From: Pyrus communis
Lineage: Eukaryota > Streptophyta > Magnoliopsida > Rosales > Rosaceae
Assembly (NCBI RefSeq): GCF_963583255.1
Contig: NC_084813.1
Coordinates: forward strand, 15,947,799-16,011,798
Direction of reading: 5' to 3'
Length of the DNA: 64,000 nucleotides
Part shown: positions 23,112-36,283 of the stretch, in pieces
Layout: the number at the start of each line of letters is the position of its first letter
How positions within the stretch are numbered: position 1 is the stretch's first letter
The notes under the pieces: generated by a model
Database searches by the model: none
Told to the model about the DNA's origin: nothing
What the model saw: only the letters and a program-made list of their open reading frames with translations
Translations under genes and position numbers: made by a program

Positions 23112-24168
23112 CCAGTTTGGCATAGCTGGAGAAAAAAAAGCAACAAAAAAAAAAAAACAGCTATGAAAAATGGTTGAGGTGTAAATGTGTTTTTAAATGT
23201 AAAAATAAATGTTTCTTTTCAAACTTCCAGCCAAAATAAGCTGAAAAATAGAAGCAGCATTTGCTGCTTCTCAAAACCTGCTTTTTTTTCAAAGTAGGTG
23301 GATGAATAGTAAAGTTTAATGAAACTTTCTTAGACCCAATTATACCCTCTACGTTTCTCCTTCTTGTTTCCCTCGTCGAATCAGATTGTTTGAGATGATG
23401 AGGTCCCTCAGCGAGTCAAGTTCGGCTTTGACGAGGAATTCAAGGCCGTCGGCGATTCTGTTATTGGGGAGGATGATCTTCTGGAGATTTCGCCTTTACG
23501 GGAACTGTTCCAAGGATGAAATGCTTGCAATCCAGAGGTGCTAAAGGTTTTGGAACTTTTCCAGAAGGCTCGATGAGGTTGGCGACATGGGTGAGAATCT
23601 GCTTCAAGTACACTGAGTCCGATACAGGTGTCTTTCAAGTTCTCGTCGTTCTTCGGCTTTAGATCCCGGTAGTAGGCGCCGCGACTGTGGTAAAAATCGA
23701 TGGCGGAGATTGCTGGAAATAGACTCTGGCGAAGTCTTCTGTGCGGCTGGGTTAGGTTGGAATTTTGGGGTTGCCAGTGGTGCAGAAGAATCGGGAGATG
23801 TAGAAGAATCAGAAGATAAATGAGGGAGATGGAAGATAAAATTATAAATTAAAGATAAACAAGGGAGATCGAAGCTAAAATTATAAATAAAAAAATAAAA
23901 TAAAGATAAATGATGAAGATTGAAGATGAAATTATAAATAATAAATAAAACAAATTATTATATCACATTTAACATTGTACCTTTTTAGTCATTTTCATAG
24001 TCATAACAGTTTTACATAAAAGTTTACCAAACACTTGAACATTGTTTTTTTGGCAAAAGTACTTTTACAATAAAAGTTTACCAAACACTCAACTGTTTTA
24101 TTTTACAACTGATTATTTTTAGGGCATAAAGTAGGTTTTTTCAAAAAGCACAGTAATACCAAATTAGC
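23112..24168. mobile_element. TIR (hAT-like) non-autonomous element carrying a host kinase fragment
   Basis: The left edge CCAGTTTGGCATAGCTG and the inverted right edge (GCACAGTAATACCAAATT on the plus strand) are imperfect inverted repeats of a family also present at 35964-36283. Both elements share the subterminal word GTTTGGTAAACTTTTAT, here in inverted form twice near the right end. The interior (23340-23850) is GC-richer than the ends and contains part of a CIPK-type kinase gene. I could not define a clean target-site duplication, so the exact ends are uncertain. Confidence 0.55.
23598..23742 (-). pseudogene. captured fragment of a CBL-interacting protein kinase (SnRK3) gene
   Basis: Read on the minus strand, the segment gives EDFARVYFQQ, then after a frameshift ISAIDFYHSRGAYYRDLKPK and ENLKDTCIGLSVLEAD. 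This follows the kinase catalytic-loop region of plant CIPKs, where a CHSRGVYHRDLKPEN-type sequence is normal. The HRD histidine is tyrosine and the DFG is lost. Only about 45 residues of the kinase can be recognised. Sequence on both sides (about 23400-23600 and 23742-23800) has similar base composition and may be further captured exon or leader sequence that I do not recognise. Confidence 0.65.
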
Positions 24169-24680
24169 CTGTAGTTAGTTCATAATTACTCAGCCTTGCA
24201 CGCCACATAGACATTGTATTTTTAGGGTCAACATAAACTTTAGGGAATGTCAAACACTGATTTAAACAAAATATAAGAATTTTTTTGATATTAGATTAAG
24301 TTTTCATATCTTTATGTCATTTTTTCAATATTTCCACGAAAACATCGACCATATTGAAGAAACTTCAAACACCGGTGGGAAGTGGTGGTAGTACTGTCTA
24401 TTTTGTGTTGTTTGCATTTTGGATTAAGCAAAACATTGCCGTTAGAGTGACGTTTTTATCTCATGCTAATTGATAACTCCTCAACCTTGAGTCTTTTTTC
24501 CTTAACCAAAAAAATATTTATTTAATAAAAACAGTTTCCACTTTATTATTATTTTAACACAGTCATCACTTTTTTCCGACCCGCGAGAAATAATTTCTAC
24601 AGTATTTTATTTCTTTTGCGCGCCACTAATTATTTCTATCTTCGAATACCCATTTAATTTTTTCAATTTAATGTCAAAAT
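24169..24680. other. AT-rich spacer
   Basis: AT-rich DNA without a recognisable frame or repeat boundary. Confidence 0.35.
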
Positions 24681-25012
24681 CTAAAGGTTTTAGTCATATT
24701 GTTGTTGAAAGTGACTCGAAGCTGGTGATTGAGTCTATTCATAGCTCTTATAACCCCTAGAGGCTAAAGTCCATACTGGAGGATGTTTGTTGGCTTGTTG
24801 GGAATTTTGAAAACATCTGTTGGAGACATGTTTTCTAGCAGATGCTATAACTAGTGTTAGTTATTAATATTATGTTGATGATTTTTATGTTTGGGATAGA
24901 GCTTTACCCTTGGCCGCTCGTTAGGCTTCTCTCTTTGATTGTACTGAAACGAGTTGTCGGCTTTTCTCTTTAATGAATTTCTTTTTTATCAAAAAATAAA
25001 AAATAAATAAAA
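24681..25012 (+). pseudogene. RNase H-like remnant of a LINE-type element with A-rich tail
   Basis: The plus strand reads FSHIVVESDSKLVIESIHSS, a stop, then LKSILEDVCWLVGNFENICW, which resembles the plant RNase H-like domain (RVT_3) at the end of non-LTR elements. Later sequence has stops and no further domain. The stretch ends in TTTAATGAATTTC followed by an A-rich tail (about 24990-25012), typical of plant LINE 3' ends. Only the last portion of the element is present. A decayed host RNase H-like gene is the alternative. Confidence 0.55.
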
Positions 25013-25413
25013 ATATGTGAAAATCACTTATGGAGAGACGGTCGTCTGCATGCTCATAGTTTGACATCCGCTAGCATGTACAACAATTTCGAAAAACTAA
25101 GAACAGTAGCAATAATAATATGTTTAGAAAAAATAAAATATAAAAAACAACCATCTTTCTCGACAAAAATAAATTAATATAACATCGATATTCCTTAATC
25201 ATTGAACCACCTACAAAGAGAAGTCTTACAAAAACCTATACAAACAATAAAATCTTCACAGCGGAGTAAATGCATTCAAAAAAATTGCGGACGGCACCGC
25301 TGTCGTTGGATAGCGATTCGGAATACCTCCGACCGTAAAACTACGAAGCATACCATTTTACAACCCTATCAGCCTTGCAGTAAGCACCTAGAGACCTTTT
25401 CTTGACCAACAAG
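25013..25413. other. 3' flank of NUP107
   Basis: AT-rich sequence between the LINE remnant and the NUP107 stop codon. It probably includes the 3' UTR on the minus strand. No other feature was seen. Confidence 0.35.
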
Positions 25414-28400
25414 TCAAGAAGAAAGCTCCTCTTCAAGCTCCATTTGGTTTATGGAGTATTCCCTCTCAAACAACAAAAACTCCTGCAGATGAGACGGCAG
25501 TTCAATAAAGTCGGGTCATGTTAATCAACGGATGCAAAAAGAGAAAGTAAAAGAGGGAGCTCCACAGCAGTTTCCGAAGTGAAGGCAATGGTACGGGCAG
25601 TTGAAATTTTGATGGCAAGGGTTTTAATTTACAATACAAAAGTGCCCCTAAAAGGAGGAATAGCCATTTTCATCTGATTGTCAAAAAGTGGGAGACTGCT
25701 CGTAGATAAAGGGTCAATATGCTTAAAGCCTCGAGTTATAAATTTTCTACCCGCCAGTGGTGAATAAATGAGAAGTATCTATTAGCTTACTTGCAATTGT
25801 TGGTGACTAAACAAATGAAGGACCCCAGCTTCGGAGCTAGCAACTAATTCAATCAACTGATCATGGCTTTCAGGTGGAACACCCAACTCTATAAGCGAAA
25901 GAGAGACCTGCGTATTGTGACATACATTACACCATTAAAAGGTGTGCACGGTTCTTGTTACTCTATGTAATCATTCATAGATAAATTTCTAGTAGAAGGC
26001 TACGTGGGAAGAAGTTTACCTGCATGCATCGAAGAATGACTTCTGGAATACAGCACCTACGACAAAGGCCCCGCACAATGTACGTTGCTGGGCTCTCTAG
26101 GGAACCTTCTTTGCTCGAATACCAAGCATCTATTCGGGAAATCTCGATGGTAACTCCAGCTTGAAAACGAAGCAACTCACCTGCAACGAAAATTAATCAG
26201 TTTAATCACCTTTTCTCCTACTATTTCTTTCATTCAGCATTCGAAGAGTACATTTCATTCAATTTTGATTCTATAGCAGCGCGACCACACTTTGATCAGT
26301 TTCTGAAGATTATGGTAGGTTGAACATAGAGAGCTGCCGAATAATCCATTTATTACCCTTTGCTTTTTCCAATATAAAATTCATCTCACATCAAGCAAAG
26401 CTGAAAAGCCCGAGCCCTAAAAGTTTACTTGAAGATCAAAGAAAACCAGAGAGGGCATCAAGCAAAGCACAATAGAACTGCAGTATCAATAATATTACTT
26501 ACCTTTGAAACCAGCAGCCATAACAGTACCAAGAAGACCCCCATCAGTGTGTCCCCGAAGCCCAAGACCATCACCTGCCACTGCCAAGCAGCGAAGCACA
26601 ACCTCTACACAGTAATTGTCCTTTGAGGATATGGTGACATTTATCTGCGGAGGAACAAAAAGATTCCTGTTAGTGAGCAGAAGAAAAGTGAAGAAAGAAA
26701 CAGAAAGGTTAATGCATAAAAGATTAGGTAGGTAAAGGGACAATATTCTGGACAGTGTCAGCCTCTTATTGTTCTCACCAATGAGAACCCACACCAAGAG
26801 AAACTTAGATTTTAAGTTTGGAGAATCTATCAATACACATTTATTTTATCCTTTCTTCCTATCAGCTTCCACAAACAAACATACCATTAGTTGCCTATGC
26901 AACACATCTTCCTCGCTCACTGAAGAGTACAGAGCACTCATCAATGTAGTGCACACGGTTGCATCTGGAGGCAGACATTCACCAGATGGCAAGCAAAGCA
27001 TTGCGGTGGCGTGCAATTCAAGAAATATAGGTTCCCCAGATTCGTACAAATGATCTTGAGCTGAAGCTAACCAAGGATTTTCAGTTCCTACAATACAAGG
27101 ACAACTTATTTATATGCCAAGCAACTAAAATTAAATCTGAAAAAGGTGAAAATTAGAAAGAAAAAAAAGGGACACATAATGGATCTAAACTCATTGTCCT
27201 CAGGAATATCTTTGTTGTTTGAAAAAATACAAGCCAAACAAAGATATCTTTCTAAGCTTGTTTTCACATTTAATAAGAGAAATAATCAGCTTACTCAGTA
27301 ACAATGACAGAGATGAATTCAGAGTCTCATTGGCTGCTGAAACGGCCCTTTGTTTTTCCTCCATTGAGAGTTCAAGAGGAGAAACCTCTGCATTCTCTAA
27401 TTCAATTTTGAGCCAGCTGCGATATTTTGCATCACAAGAATAATACTCACTCTGTTCAAAATAAATAACAAATTATTATATACATATATAAATGAAATAA
27501 AATTTCACAAGGATTTGATAACATACTAAATTACTAGTAAGTTGACAAGGTTAGAGAGAGATAAATTGAGAGCAAAGAGGGGGGGACATAAAAACAAAGC
27601 ATACCCAATCGTGGAACTCTTTGAGGTTCTGAGACACGTTGTAATTCTCCAAGGTATTAGAAGATTCTGAAAGTTGCTTTAAAGGTTCAGCAAGGAAACT
27701 AAGTAATGTGTGAGCACCAATGGGCATTGCAGGAACTCTCCACATTGAAATCAGGGCAAACTCCCGGAACAATATGTTGCTAAAGGGAGAAAATAAGAGG
27801 TTAAAATTGACGAATTGAAGGACCGAAACCAAATAGAGCAGGCAAGGAAGATGCAATGAGAATGCATCAACAACAAATACCACCTAAAGAATCTCATGGA
27901 GCTACTATAACAATTAGAGTAAACAATTCTCACCAAGACGAGAACTACAACCTTAAGATATAAATTACCTTTTTTTCTCTAACAAGAAAGTATACATCAT
28001 CTTAACACATCACAAAAAGAAAAGAACTGAACTATTCTTTCATGCTGTTTAATCATTTTTGTTTGATTTCCGAATTATATACTGACCAGAAACCAGCTTG
28101 ATGTTCCAGAAACCTTTATGGAGCTATATAACATGGTACAACCATTACCTGTGTATCAAAGCTCGTAGAAGAAGTTTTGTACTGACATCCTCAACATTAG
28201 TAATGGTTGAGGGGGGTGTAAAGCATAGCCACTGGACAACCATAGCTTTCGGAAGGCTCTGCAGCCGGTGCTGCTCTGCAACATCTGATAACTTATCATA
28301 CTTGCCAACTTTCATTTCCCGAGATCTTGACAGAACCCTGTTTAAACAGTTTGTTAGAAGTAGAATAACATATAGAACGATCAAATTGCTTTCTTCCTAT

Positions 28401-31400
28401 CCCAAAAGTAAAGTAGGATAAAGAAACAAGAAATACCTCTCAACAATTTCTTCAAAACTTCCTTTTGAGTTGTCCATGGGAGAAAATTGTAAATACCCCA
28501 TAGCAGAAAGGAAGATCTTATATTTGACATGCACACTGTTTAGAGACAACATATAAATATAAATAATATATACTGGGTAATAAATAAAGCTGCATGTCTC
28601 CTCCATCTCCATCCAAGAAAAAAAAAATTATACAACCTGCATAGAATACCCTGCAATTTTTTGATATCCTGCTAACATAAATTACGATACGTTTTCAAAT
28701 TTGAATACCCTACATATATTTTGTTAAAAACAGTAACAGGAGAACATTGTACAGAAACATTAACCTGCTGTTTAGCCTCAGTTCCATCATGTGCACAAAG
28801 AGGTCAATGCAACGGTGGCGTGCAAGTTGAGAAGCATATATACCCACCAACTCCTCGTGTTGCTTGGAAAACAGAAACATGGCATACCTAGAATTAGATT
28901 CACCAACCATTAAAGAACAATAAACCAATTAGCCGCATCCACCCAAATACATACAGATGTATATATATACACACATAATCCTCTTCTAATAGAATAGAAA
29001 TCTCCGTGACACAAAATTCAAGCCGTCTCCAAAGACATGAGAAACACCCTTTTATCCACACTGGGTTCATTCAAGGGGTCCAACTTTGTCTCATATTGTT
29101 ACCCCAAGTTCTCATTTTTGTTATTCAACAATAGTTCATACCGTATCACATAACAATTGCTCTAGACATGATATGAAGCTACTCACATGTGTACAATGAG
29201 ATCACCAACATTCATAATCTTCTCTCTCAAAGTATCCTGATTTTCATCATCAAGTAAATATCTAAGCACAAGCACTAGATGAGCACCAAATCGAATCATC
29301 TGAGGATCTCCATGGGGCCTAATCAAGAAAAAAACGACGTCCATTAGTCATTAAACCAATCCTAAAACATTAGACAACTACTTAATTTGTTTGTTTCAGC
29401 GGAACATGGAAGACTGCAATAAATTTGTTTACAAAAAATATCGAAACTGATTTTACAAAAATATCTTGAAACCGAGGTATTCATGTACGAAAGTAATCAC
29501 CAAACAAAGTAACATGGAGAATCATTATATAGTGATCATCCATTCAAGAACTTGCACATTGCATTGAACTGATACATTTTTCAGCCATCCCAATCACTGA
29601 GACTTTCCAGGGGGCAGAACATAAACTGTACACTGGTTTGTGTGAGTTTGGTATTTGGTCACACAAAATTATCAAATGCTGAAAGGCCCAGGAACAAAGA
29701 ATTCATTGGTCCTATGAAACATAGTCATCTCTAACACATGAGGTCAGAGAACTGAGGTGCATGCAACTCCAACATTACCTGAAGAAACTCTGATCATCTT
29801 CTGAAGGGGCTATCCATGACCATATAAGGTCCAGCAATTGTGAGATATCTCCTAACATTAGTTTCATCTGTCAACCAATTTGTTGTTATAAGTGCAGAAA
29901 AAGAGAAAAGAAATGAAAAGCAGGCCCCCAAGTATGGTATACAAGGAGTGAGGACTTATATATAGAGAGATTATATTCACACCCAAATTACTTCCCCGAC
30001 ACCCTTTTAATTTTTTAATATTTTTCTATCAAGTGCTAGTGGTGTGTAGAATATCAAAAAAATATAAAACAAATAAAAGGGTGTGGTGGAAGTAATTTGG
30101 GGTGTGTGAATATTATCTCTCTATATATAAAAGGAATAGTACACACATACTTATAGAAAAGTGATAAATAGACAGTAGGTGCATATATAAATATACAATT
30201 CATACACCTTGCAATTCTTTTGTCAAGAAAAAGAAACACGCACGTGATTCAAGCAAAAACATTTACACAATCTCATAGAAATTTGTTTTGGAAGAAATCA
30301 AATTTCTTTGAGCAAAGGTTTTCCACCCAAAGAATTTTTTTCAAAACTCTTCATAAAATTCTCTGATGTTTTAGGAAAAAAAAATTATGAATATCTTCTT
30401 ATTATATTTTGTCAAGGGTTCAACCTCACACAAGTGTTTGAGAGCTACATTTTGATCAAGGCTTTTAACCTAGCACAAATGTTTGAGAAACTATTTTCTA
30501 TAACATTTTTTTTTACTGTGTTTGTCTGTTTGGTTGATATTAGGGGGATTCTTCTTTTTTTTTTTTTTTTTTTTTGGTTAATAAAAATTATTAAATACAT
30601 CTCTATCAAAAAGGAAATGCATGTCCTAAAGAAATTTCCACAGGAGAAGAAATTCTCATTGAATCAAACAATAGAAAATAATTTCCAATCCATGAAGCTA
30701 AACGGTGGAACTATTTTCCATAGAAACAGAGAGAATCAACTAATTGTTTTTGAAGATACCTCAATTTGACGTTGCTGCTCCTTGCATCCTCGAGTAACAC
30801 TTTCATGAACTAATTCCCTAATTCAAACAAATAGAAATTTTCATCTCAAAGAAACTACTCTTTCATTAACATTAAGCAATACTGCAGAAAATAACAGCTC
30901 AAAATCAGAATGAAAAATGCATATGCATTGTGTATATACCCTGATTGAAGTTTCTGGAGTAGATCTGAAAGTTGTCGTGGTTGTTGGTTCAAAACTTGGA
31001 GCGGCCAAATTCCTGGTCCATTTGAAGGCTGAACAGCTCCGTCAATATGTCCAGGACTTCCATCAATTGCATCTCCAATGCTTTTAAATTGATCCATTCT
31101 TCCTGGTTCCAAATGAGCCAATTCCAAATCCACCTGAACATCTAACCATGATTTTGCCATAGCCCAGCATGCTGACTGCAAATATTTTGGTTAGATTTAA
31201 GAAATATGAAAAACTAATGGTGTTGTTATAAGGGAATGGAAAAAAAATATAATGCTATCAAGAATCTCCAAGGACAACAATCCAACACGTGTAAACTAGT
31301 TTTAGAGTGCAGCAAGAATAGCAACATTCGCACTATGCAAAAGTGGCACTTTAATTTTTTGATATAAGTTACTTAACAATTAAAAAATCACAAAATATGA

Positions 31401-34400
31401 ATCATTAAAAAGTAGATGTAATTAAAAAAAAATTTTGAGGATTCTTATAATTTTAATTTTTGGGCAAGGGGACAAACACCTCCCAGTCAGTGCAGATTGG
31501 AAGCAAGCGCCTTAAATTACTACATTGTGCTGCATACACTGCTGCTTCATATTTCCCAGCATCTTGCTCAGCTATTTTCTTCAAAATAAATAGAAAGGAA
31601 ATTTAGCATGTTAAAATACTTCAGGGGGGAAGAAAGGAATAAAAAGCAACAGATAACTCTATAACATTAGGAACAATGAGAAAACCAGGGAGCAAAACAG
31701 AAAATATTTATATAATTAAGTACTAACAATGTATGAAATCCATACAAAAGGACAGAATTTTATGTTCCTAAATCCTTTCAACCCTACCTCTGATGCACAA
31801 TATGATGCCCATTTCCACAGATGCCATTGGTGGCCAATGCCACTTTCTAACTCAATGGCTTGCAAAGTTCTCTTCTTTCCATTTTTCACCACGGCTTCAA
31901 CTGACGGAAACTCATTAATTCCTCCAAATACACACAAAGTTGCAGCTCTCCATGGCTACCGAAATGTTAGCAGGTGTCAAGAGAGCAACAAACATAAAAT
32001 AAAGTATTATCTCATATTTTTCACAACTTCACTAACCTGTCCCACAGACCGGCAAAGGTGACATGCCTCTTCCCGTCTTCCAGCTCTTAAAAGAGTCCAG
32101 ACATCTTCCAACAGAGATTCATCTTGTTTCTGCAGGCGTATAACTGTTAAATTTTATCTGATAGAAACATACATGCACGATAACATAGAAGTTACATATG
32201 GCAGATATTCTGAACCTACAAAAATTAAAAGGAATTAATATGCCTCAAACCCCAATAGGTAACATACTTTGACATTAAAAAGAAATTACAAGTTGATAAC
32301 TTAAGTTAAAAGTAGATTTATGCATCCCTGGCCAAAAAGAAGGGGTGAGGGGTTGGAGCAAGGATTTGAGTTGATTGCTTCTGACTTAACAAAACCTGGC
32401 CCCTCCAAAACAAATATAATGTAGAGCTTAAACACTACATTGTAAAGAACAATCCGTGTTGTCTTGCAGCACAAACACACATGTACTATATCAGTTACAA
32501 CTCCATAGGATTTAAAGTACTTTCAATAATTTTAAAGCAATTTCCAGACAATATACAAAGGGTTCATAATGTTATAAAGACTATCATCTTTCCACACGAC
32601 AGCTTATATCTTGATATTCTTTGTTCTTCTTAGAATAAAATACATAATGCCAGTAACTTTTTACATACAACTTGATATATATTCCATTACGTACTATAGT
32701 GTCTTCCTTAAAGGCTCGACCAAATGTAAGCTTTGTGCCAAAATATCATGACAGTGAAGTCCACTAGGGGCATTAATCCACTAGTAACTTAAGGAGAGCA
32801 AGGCCCGCGGGTACAGTCATAGAAAAATTCCTCTAGACAACCTAGTTAATTTGAAATTCAATTTTATAACAGATAATTAATTTGAAATGTGTAAATTTTA
32901 TATGCAAATAAAAGAGCATGGACATCTGAAGCACTACAATGGCACTTCAAAATCTAAGAAAACTTAAAATTTGTAAGAGAACAAAAAATACTTTGTCATC
33001 AGGTAGTAGTTGAGCATGTTCACGTGTTGGAGCATCAAAATCCAGGTGATGAACGGTATTTGTACTGGAGGCTCCCTTCTTAAGATAGCATTGAGTATGA
33101 TACCAAATTCCAGAGCTTGGGAGACAGGCACTGACATGAGACCCCCGCACCTGCAAGTATTAAATTTTCCAACTTCAAAATTTCCTGGTACACAAAAGTC
33201 TACAATAAGCAGTGAAAGCTCACTGTCTTTTATTGAGTAAAGAGGCCAATACGTGCCATGGTGTGATACGACAACAAAAATTGCATAAGAACAGATTGGT
33301 ATATTAACCAGAGAATAATGATTTTGCACAATTAAACATGTTCTGGGGAAAACTATAGCTTTAAGTGGTAACCTTTCTTTCCAAGTCAAGTGCTTTGGAG
33401 GCTAAGCCTTCTAGCCATTGAACAATGCGTAGACATAATTGTGCCGTATGGTCCTCTACGACAAATTGGCAAGCCTCCAAATGTGATGTTGAGGGCAACT
33501 GGCATGAGTCAATATATTTAAATGAGTTTTTTTTTTTTGGTTTTTTGGCTAACCTCCCTGTACTTCTTAATATATTAAATTTCTACTAAAAATAAATAAA
33601 TAAATTCACATGTTTTTCCAATCAAACAACTAATGACAAGGAAAATGCATTACCAAGATGAACTCTTTAGGGATCTCTTCAGTCCCTGCAAGAAGAAGAA
33701 TAACTGTCACACTAAACTCAGAGCTAATAAGTGTAAGACTAGCAACCAAAAAAAAATATTATTAACCTAAAGGGAACAAAAGACATTAATTTTTTTTTCC
33801 ACCAACCACAAAATAGACACAACTCAGGGTATATAGCTGAATAAACCTATAAAATACACATTAATTAACTCAGTTTTGACTACAAACAGTTTATTCCTAG
33901 AAAATGCTGATCTTTTAAAATAGATTAGCATTAGAACAAGCAACGATCAAATAATTTTTTTTGTTGGATTGCCTGCAATTTCAGATTATTAGAACAAATG
34001 TAACATAAAGAATGGTAAGTTGGTACAGAAAGAAGTTTTATCTTTAACGCAGATGACTTTTCACATTTACAGACCTGTGTTGATATTTCCATTCATATGC
34101 TGAATCTATACAGCATAAAAAAACAACATGATTGGAAGGGGCGGACCAGGGCTGGGTTAGGCTTGGCATGGGCCTATGGGCCAAGATTTTGAAAATTAAA
34201 AACTTTGTGCTAGCAAGCTCACCCATCATGGCAAAAACTTGCCAACCCACGCCAACAGCTCCATAGACAGAAGTCAGTCAGAAACTCACATATTCTAGAT
34301 GAAATGTAAATATCAGTCCGTTCCCATGAAAATTTTGGATTCCATGCACATTTATTTATCGAAGTTAAATGGATGACCACATCCATATTGCCAATTACAC

Positions 34401-35803
34401 CACGTGCATTTGTGTGAAGTGTAAATATGCATCTGTACATGTGTGAAGGAAATCAGCTATAGCATAAAACTTCAGAGGTTAGAGATAGATTTCCTTTCCC
34501 ATAAAGGCACCACAAAAGGGACCAAGAAGCAGCCTCATCAAGCAGGAGTTGAGCCTTCTGCCTCATCAACTTGTCCTCTACAACACGATGCCTTATATTG
34601 GAACCATACCTGTAGAAGAACCCGATAAGCATTTGTGTGTATAGCAATACTAACAGCTTCTATGCCAGTTTAAAAAGTATTTTCAATACCAGAACATACC
34701 TAATCGACTCTGAAACATTTCGGCAGGATTCTTCAAATCTTAATATCAAGTCAGGAAAAGGCAACAACCCTGCAAGCCACCAAAAAGATAAACAGGTTAG
34801 TCAATTAGAAGCGACGTCAAACTGCTCATCAGGAAAGGTTGATATAATTTATAAAACTGAGAAGAAGCTTGAGACCAGAAGCACTATCAAAAGGAAATGT
34901 TGAAGATGGATATAAATATAACTAACAGAAATCTAAATTTTGAGTACTATATTAATAGGTATGTCTAGCTCAAGCACCTTGAAGAGCAGAATCAAGTAGA
35001 GATGCAAATAGGCTAAAGGTTGGATCTCCATCATCAGCCAGTGAATCCTCCTCATTCTTCAAAACTTTGATTGAATGGTGGACTGACCCAGCACCATCAT
35101 CCATACCTGTGCCATCAATGGGCGACCTCCTTCTTAAGAAAGAAGTTCTTTCCACATGATTAGCATCAATGCCTTCAACCTCTTGTTTAATATTTTCAAG
35201 AAGAAGTGCAGCATTGGTCGGGCTATGTAAATTCTGCCCGTCGTATAGTAGCCTAGATTCACTGTATTTAGAAGCTGAATTATCTTGGTGGGGCGACATG
35301 CTTGAAGTCAAGTGCCTTTTCCTGGCATTACATTAAACCAATAAGTAAAAACCACAATATGCATACCAATGACACTTCTAAAAACATCCAGAAAGGTTCA
35401 CTTCAAACATACGAAAAGTAAAACCAATCGGAACAATACCCGGAAATTCAAAGGGCTCTCTAAGGGGACTATTTTTACCATAGATGAGAAGTGGCATTAC
35501 ATGTTCCAAAATTTGAAAATTAATTCTAAGCCTTCACACTCTGAAATCAAAACCCTAATCCTTGAACCGATATTTACCAATCAAAAGTAGCTTAATTTCC
35601 ATTAAATAACACAATAGGACTACAAATTCGATTTTTGTAATCAAGCTTCATCCCAGAAAACCCCAAATAAACCAAAAAAAAAAATACAGTAATTTCAGAT
35701 AACTGAGAAATTTAGATCCGAACCCGTATCGACGAAACTTCTCTCTGATTGTGAGGTCCTCGGGGTCGAAGAAGCTTGGAGAAGCGTCCATTTCTACGTC
35801 CAT
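25414..35803 (-). CDS. NUP107: nuclear pore complex protein NUP107
   Basis: This is a scaffold nucleoporin of the NUP107-160 (Y) complex, needed for pore assembly and mRNA export. I trace 24 exons: 35724-35803, 34978-35321, 34700-34779, 34494-34609, 33654-33685, 33373-33498, 32992-33150, 32037-32129, 31788-31955, 31480-31578, 30940-31175, 30760-30817, 29779-29867, 29187-29318, 28765-28887, 28437-28535, 28149-28337, 27605-27779, 27295-27451, 26885-27087, 26513-26644, 26020-26180, 25791-25907 and 25414-25482. They join to 3237 bp (1078 residues). The start MDVEMDASPSFFDPEDLTI, SRLLYDGQNLHSPTNAALLL near the N terminus, ACWAMAKSWLDVQVDLE in the centre and FLLFEREYSINQMELEEEL at the C terminus match plant NUP107 as I know it. 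The body is alpha-helical as expected. All splice sites are GT-AG except the intron 33686-34493, whose donor is GA. A MITE sits in one intron and another close to the promoter. Confidence 0.93.
29956..30130. mobile_element. MITE with long terminal inverted repeats in a NUP107 intron
   Basis: The left arm, from TTATATATAGAGAGATTATA through the AAATTACTTCC region, is repeated in inverted form on the right (AGTAATTTGG to CTCTATATATAA). The arms are about 65-75 bp with few mismatches, and a short loop lies between them. It lies between the exons at 29779-29867 and 30760-30817, well away from splice sites. Superfamily is uncertain. Confidence 0.8.
30131..30759. other. AT-rich intron sequence of NUP107
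   Basis: This is the rest of the long intron. It contains a T-run at about 30556-30575. An open frame of 153 codons on the plus strand (30308-30769) is poly-Phe/Lys low-complexity sequence and overlaps a NUP107 exon in antisense, so I treat it as chance. Confidence 0.6.
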
Positions 35804-35963
35804 CAGCACCAAAACCACGTCGCCTTCAAAACTCTAGGGTTTGCAGTGGCTTCTGGCTGACCGACGCTTAAACCCTAGAAGCTCTCAGAGCGCGGGAATC
35901 AGAAGGAGGGTGAGGGTTTAACTTCAGTTGAAACCCTTTCTGCTTCAGACAGAGAGAGCGACT
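35804..35963 (-). promoter_or_regulatory. NUP107 5' leader and proximal promoter
   Basis: Only about 160 bp separate the start codon from a MITE. This stretch is GC-richer than the flanks, as expected for a leader. No single promoter element can be named with confidence. Confidence 0.4.
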
Positions 35964-36283
35964 CTGGTTTGGTAATGCTGTGTTTTGAAAAAAAACTGCT
36001 GCTGTGACGTGAAATAAAGCAACAGAGTGTTTGGTAAACTTTTTTGTAAAAATGCTTTTGAAATAAATAAAAAACAGTATTATAGTGTTTGGTAAACTTT
36101 TATATAAAACCAATGTGAAAAAAAATCGATTTTTCTAAGCTGGGTTTTGCAGCTTCTTGTTTTTGGCTTTTTTCATCCAAAATTGTAAAAAAAGGCTGAA
36201 GCTTAATGTTTACCAAACACAAAAACAGCTCCTAGCTTTTTTTGATACCAACTTTTTTCAGAATCACTTTAGTACCAAACCAG
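35964..36283. mobile_element. hAT-like MITE upstream of NUP107
   Basis: The left end CTGGTTTGGTAATGCTGTG and the inverted right end (AGTACCAAACCAG on the plus strand) form terminal inverted repeats. Subterminal GTTTGGTAAACTTTT copies occur on both sides. The family is shared with the larger element at 23112-24168. No convincing 8 bp target-site duplication was seen, so the ends may be off by a few bases. Confidence 0.7.

Noticed and set aside
30308..30769. 153-codon plus-strand frame
   Set aside because: It is Phe/Lys/Ile-rich low-complexity sequence in a NUP107 intron and overlaps a NUP107 exon in antisense.
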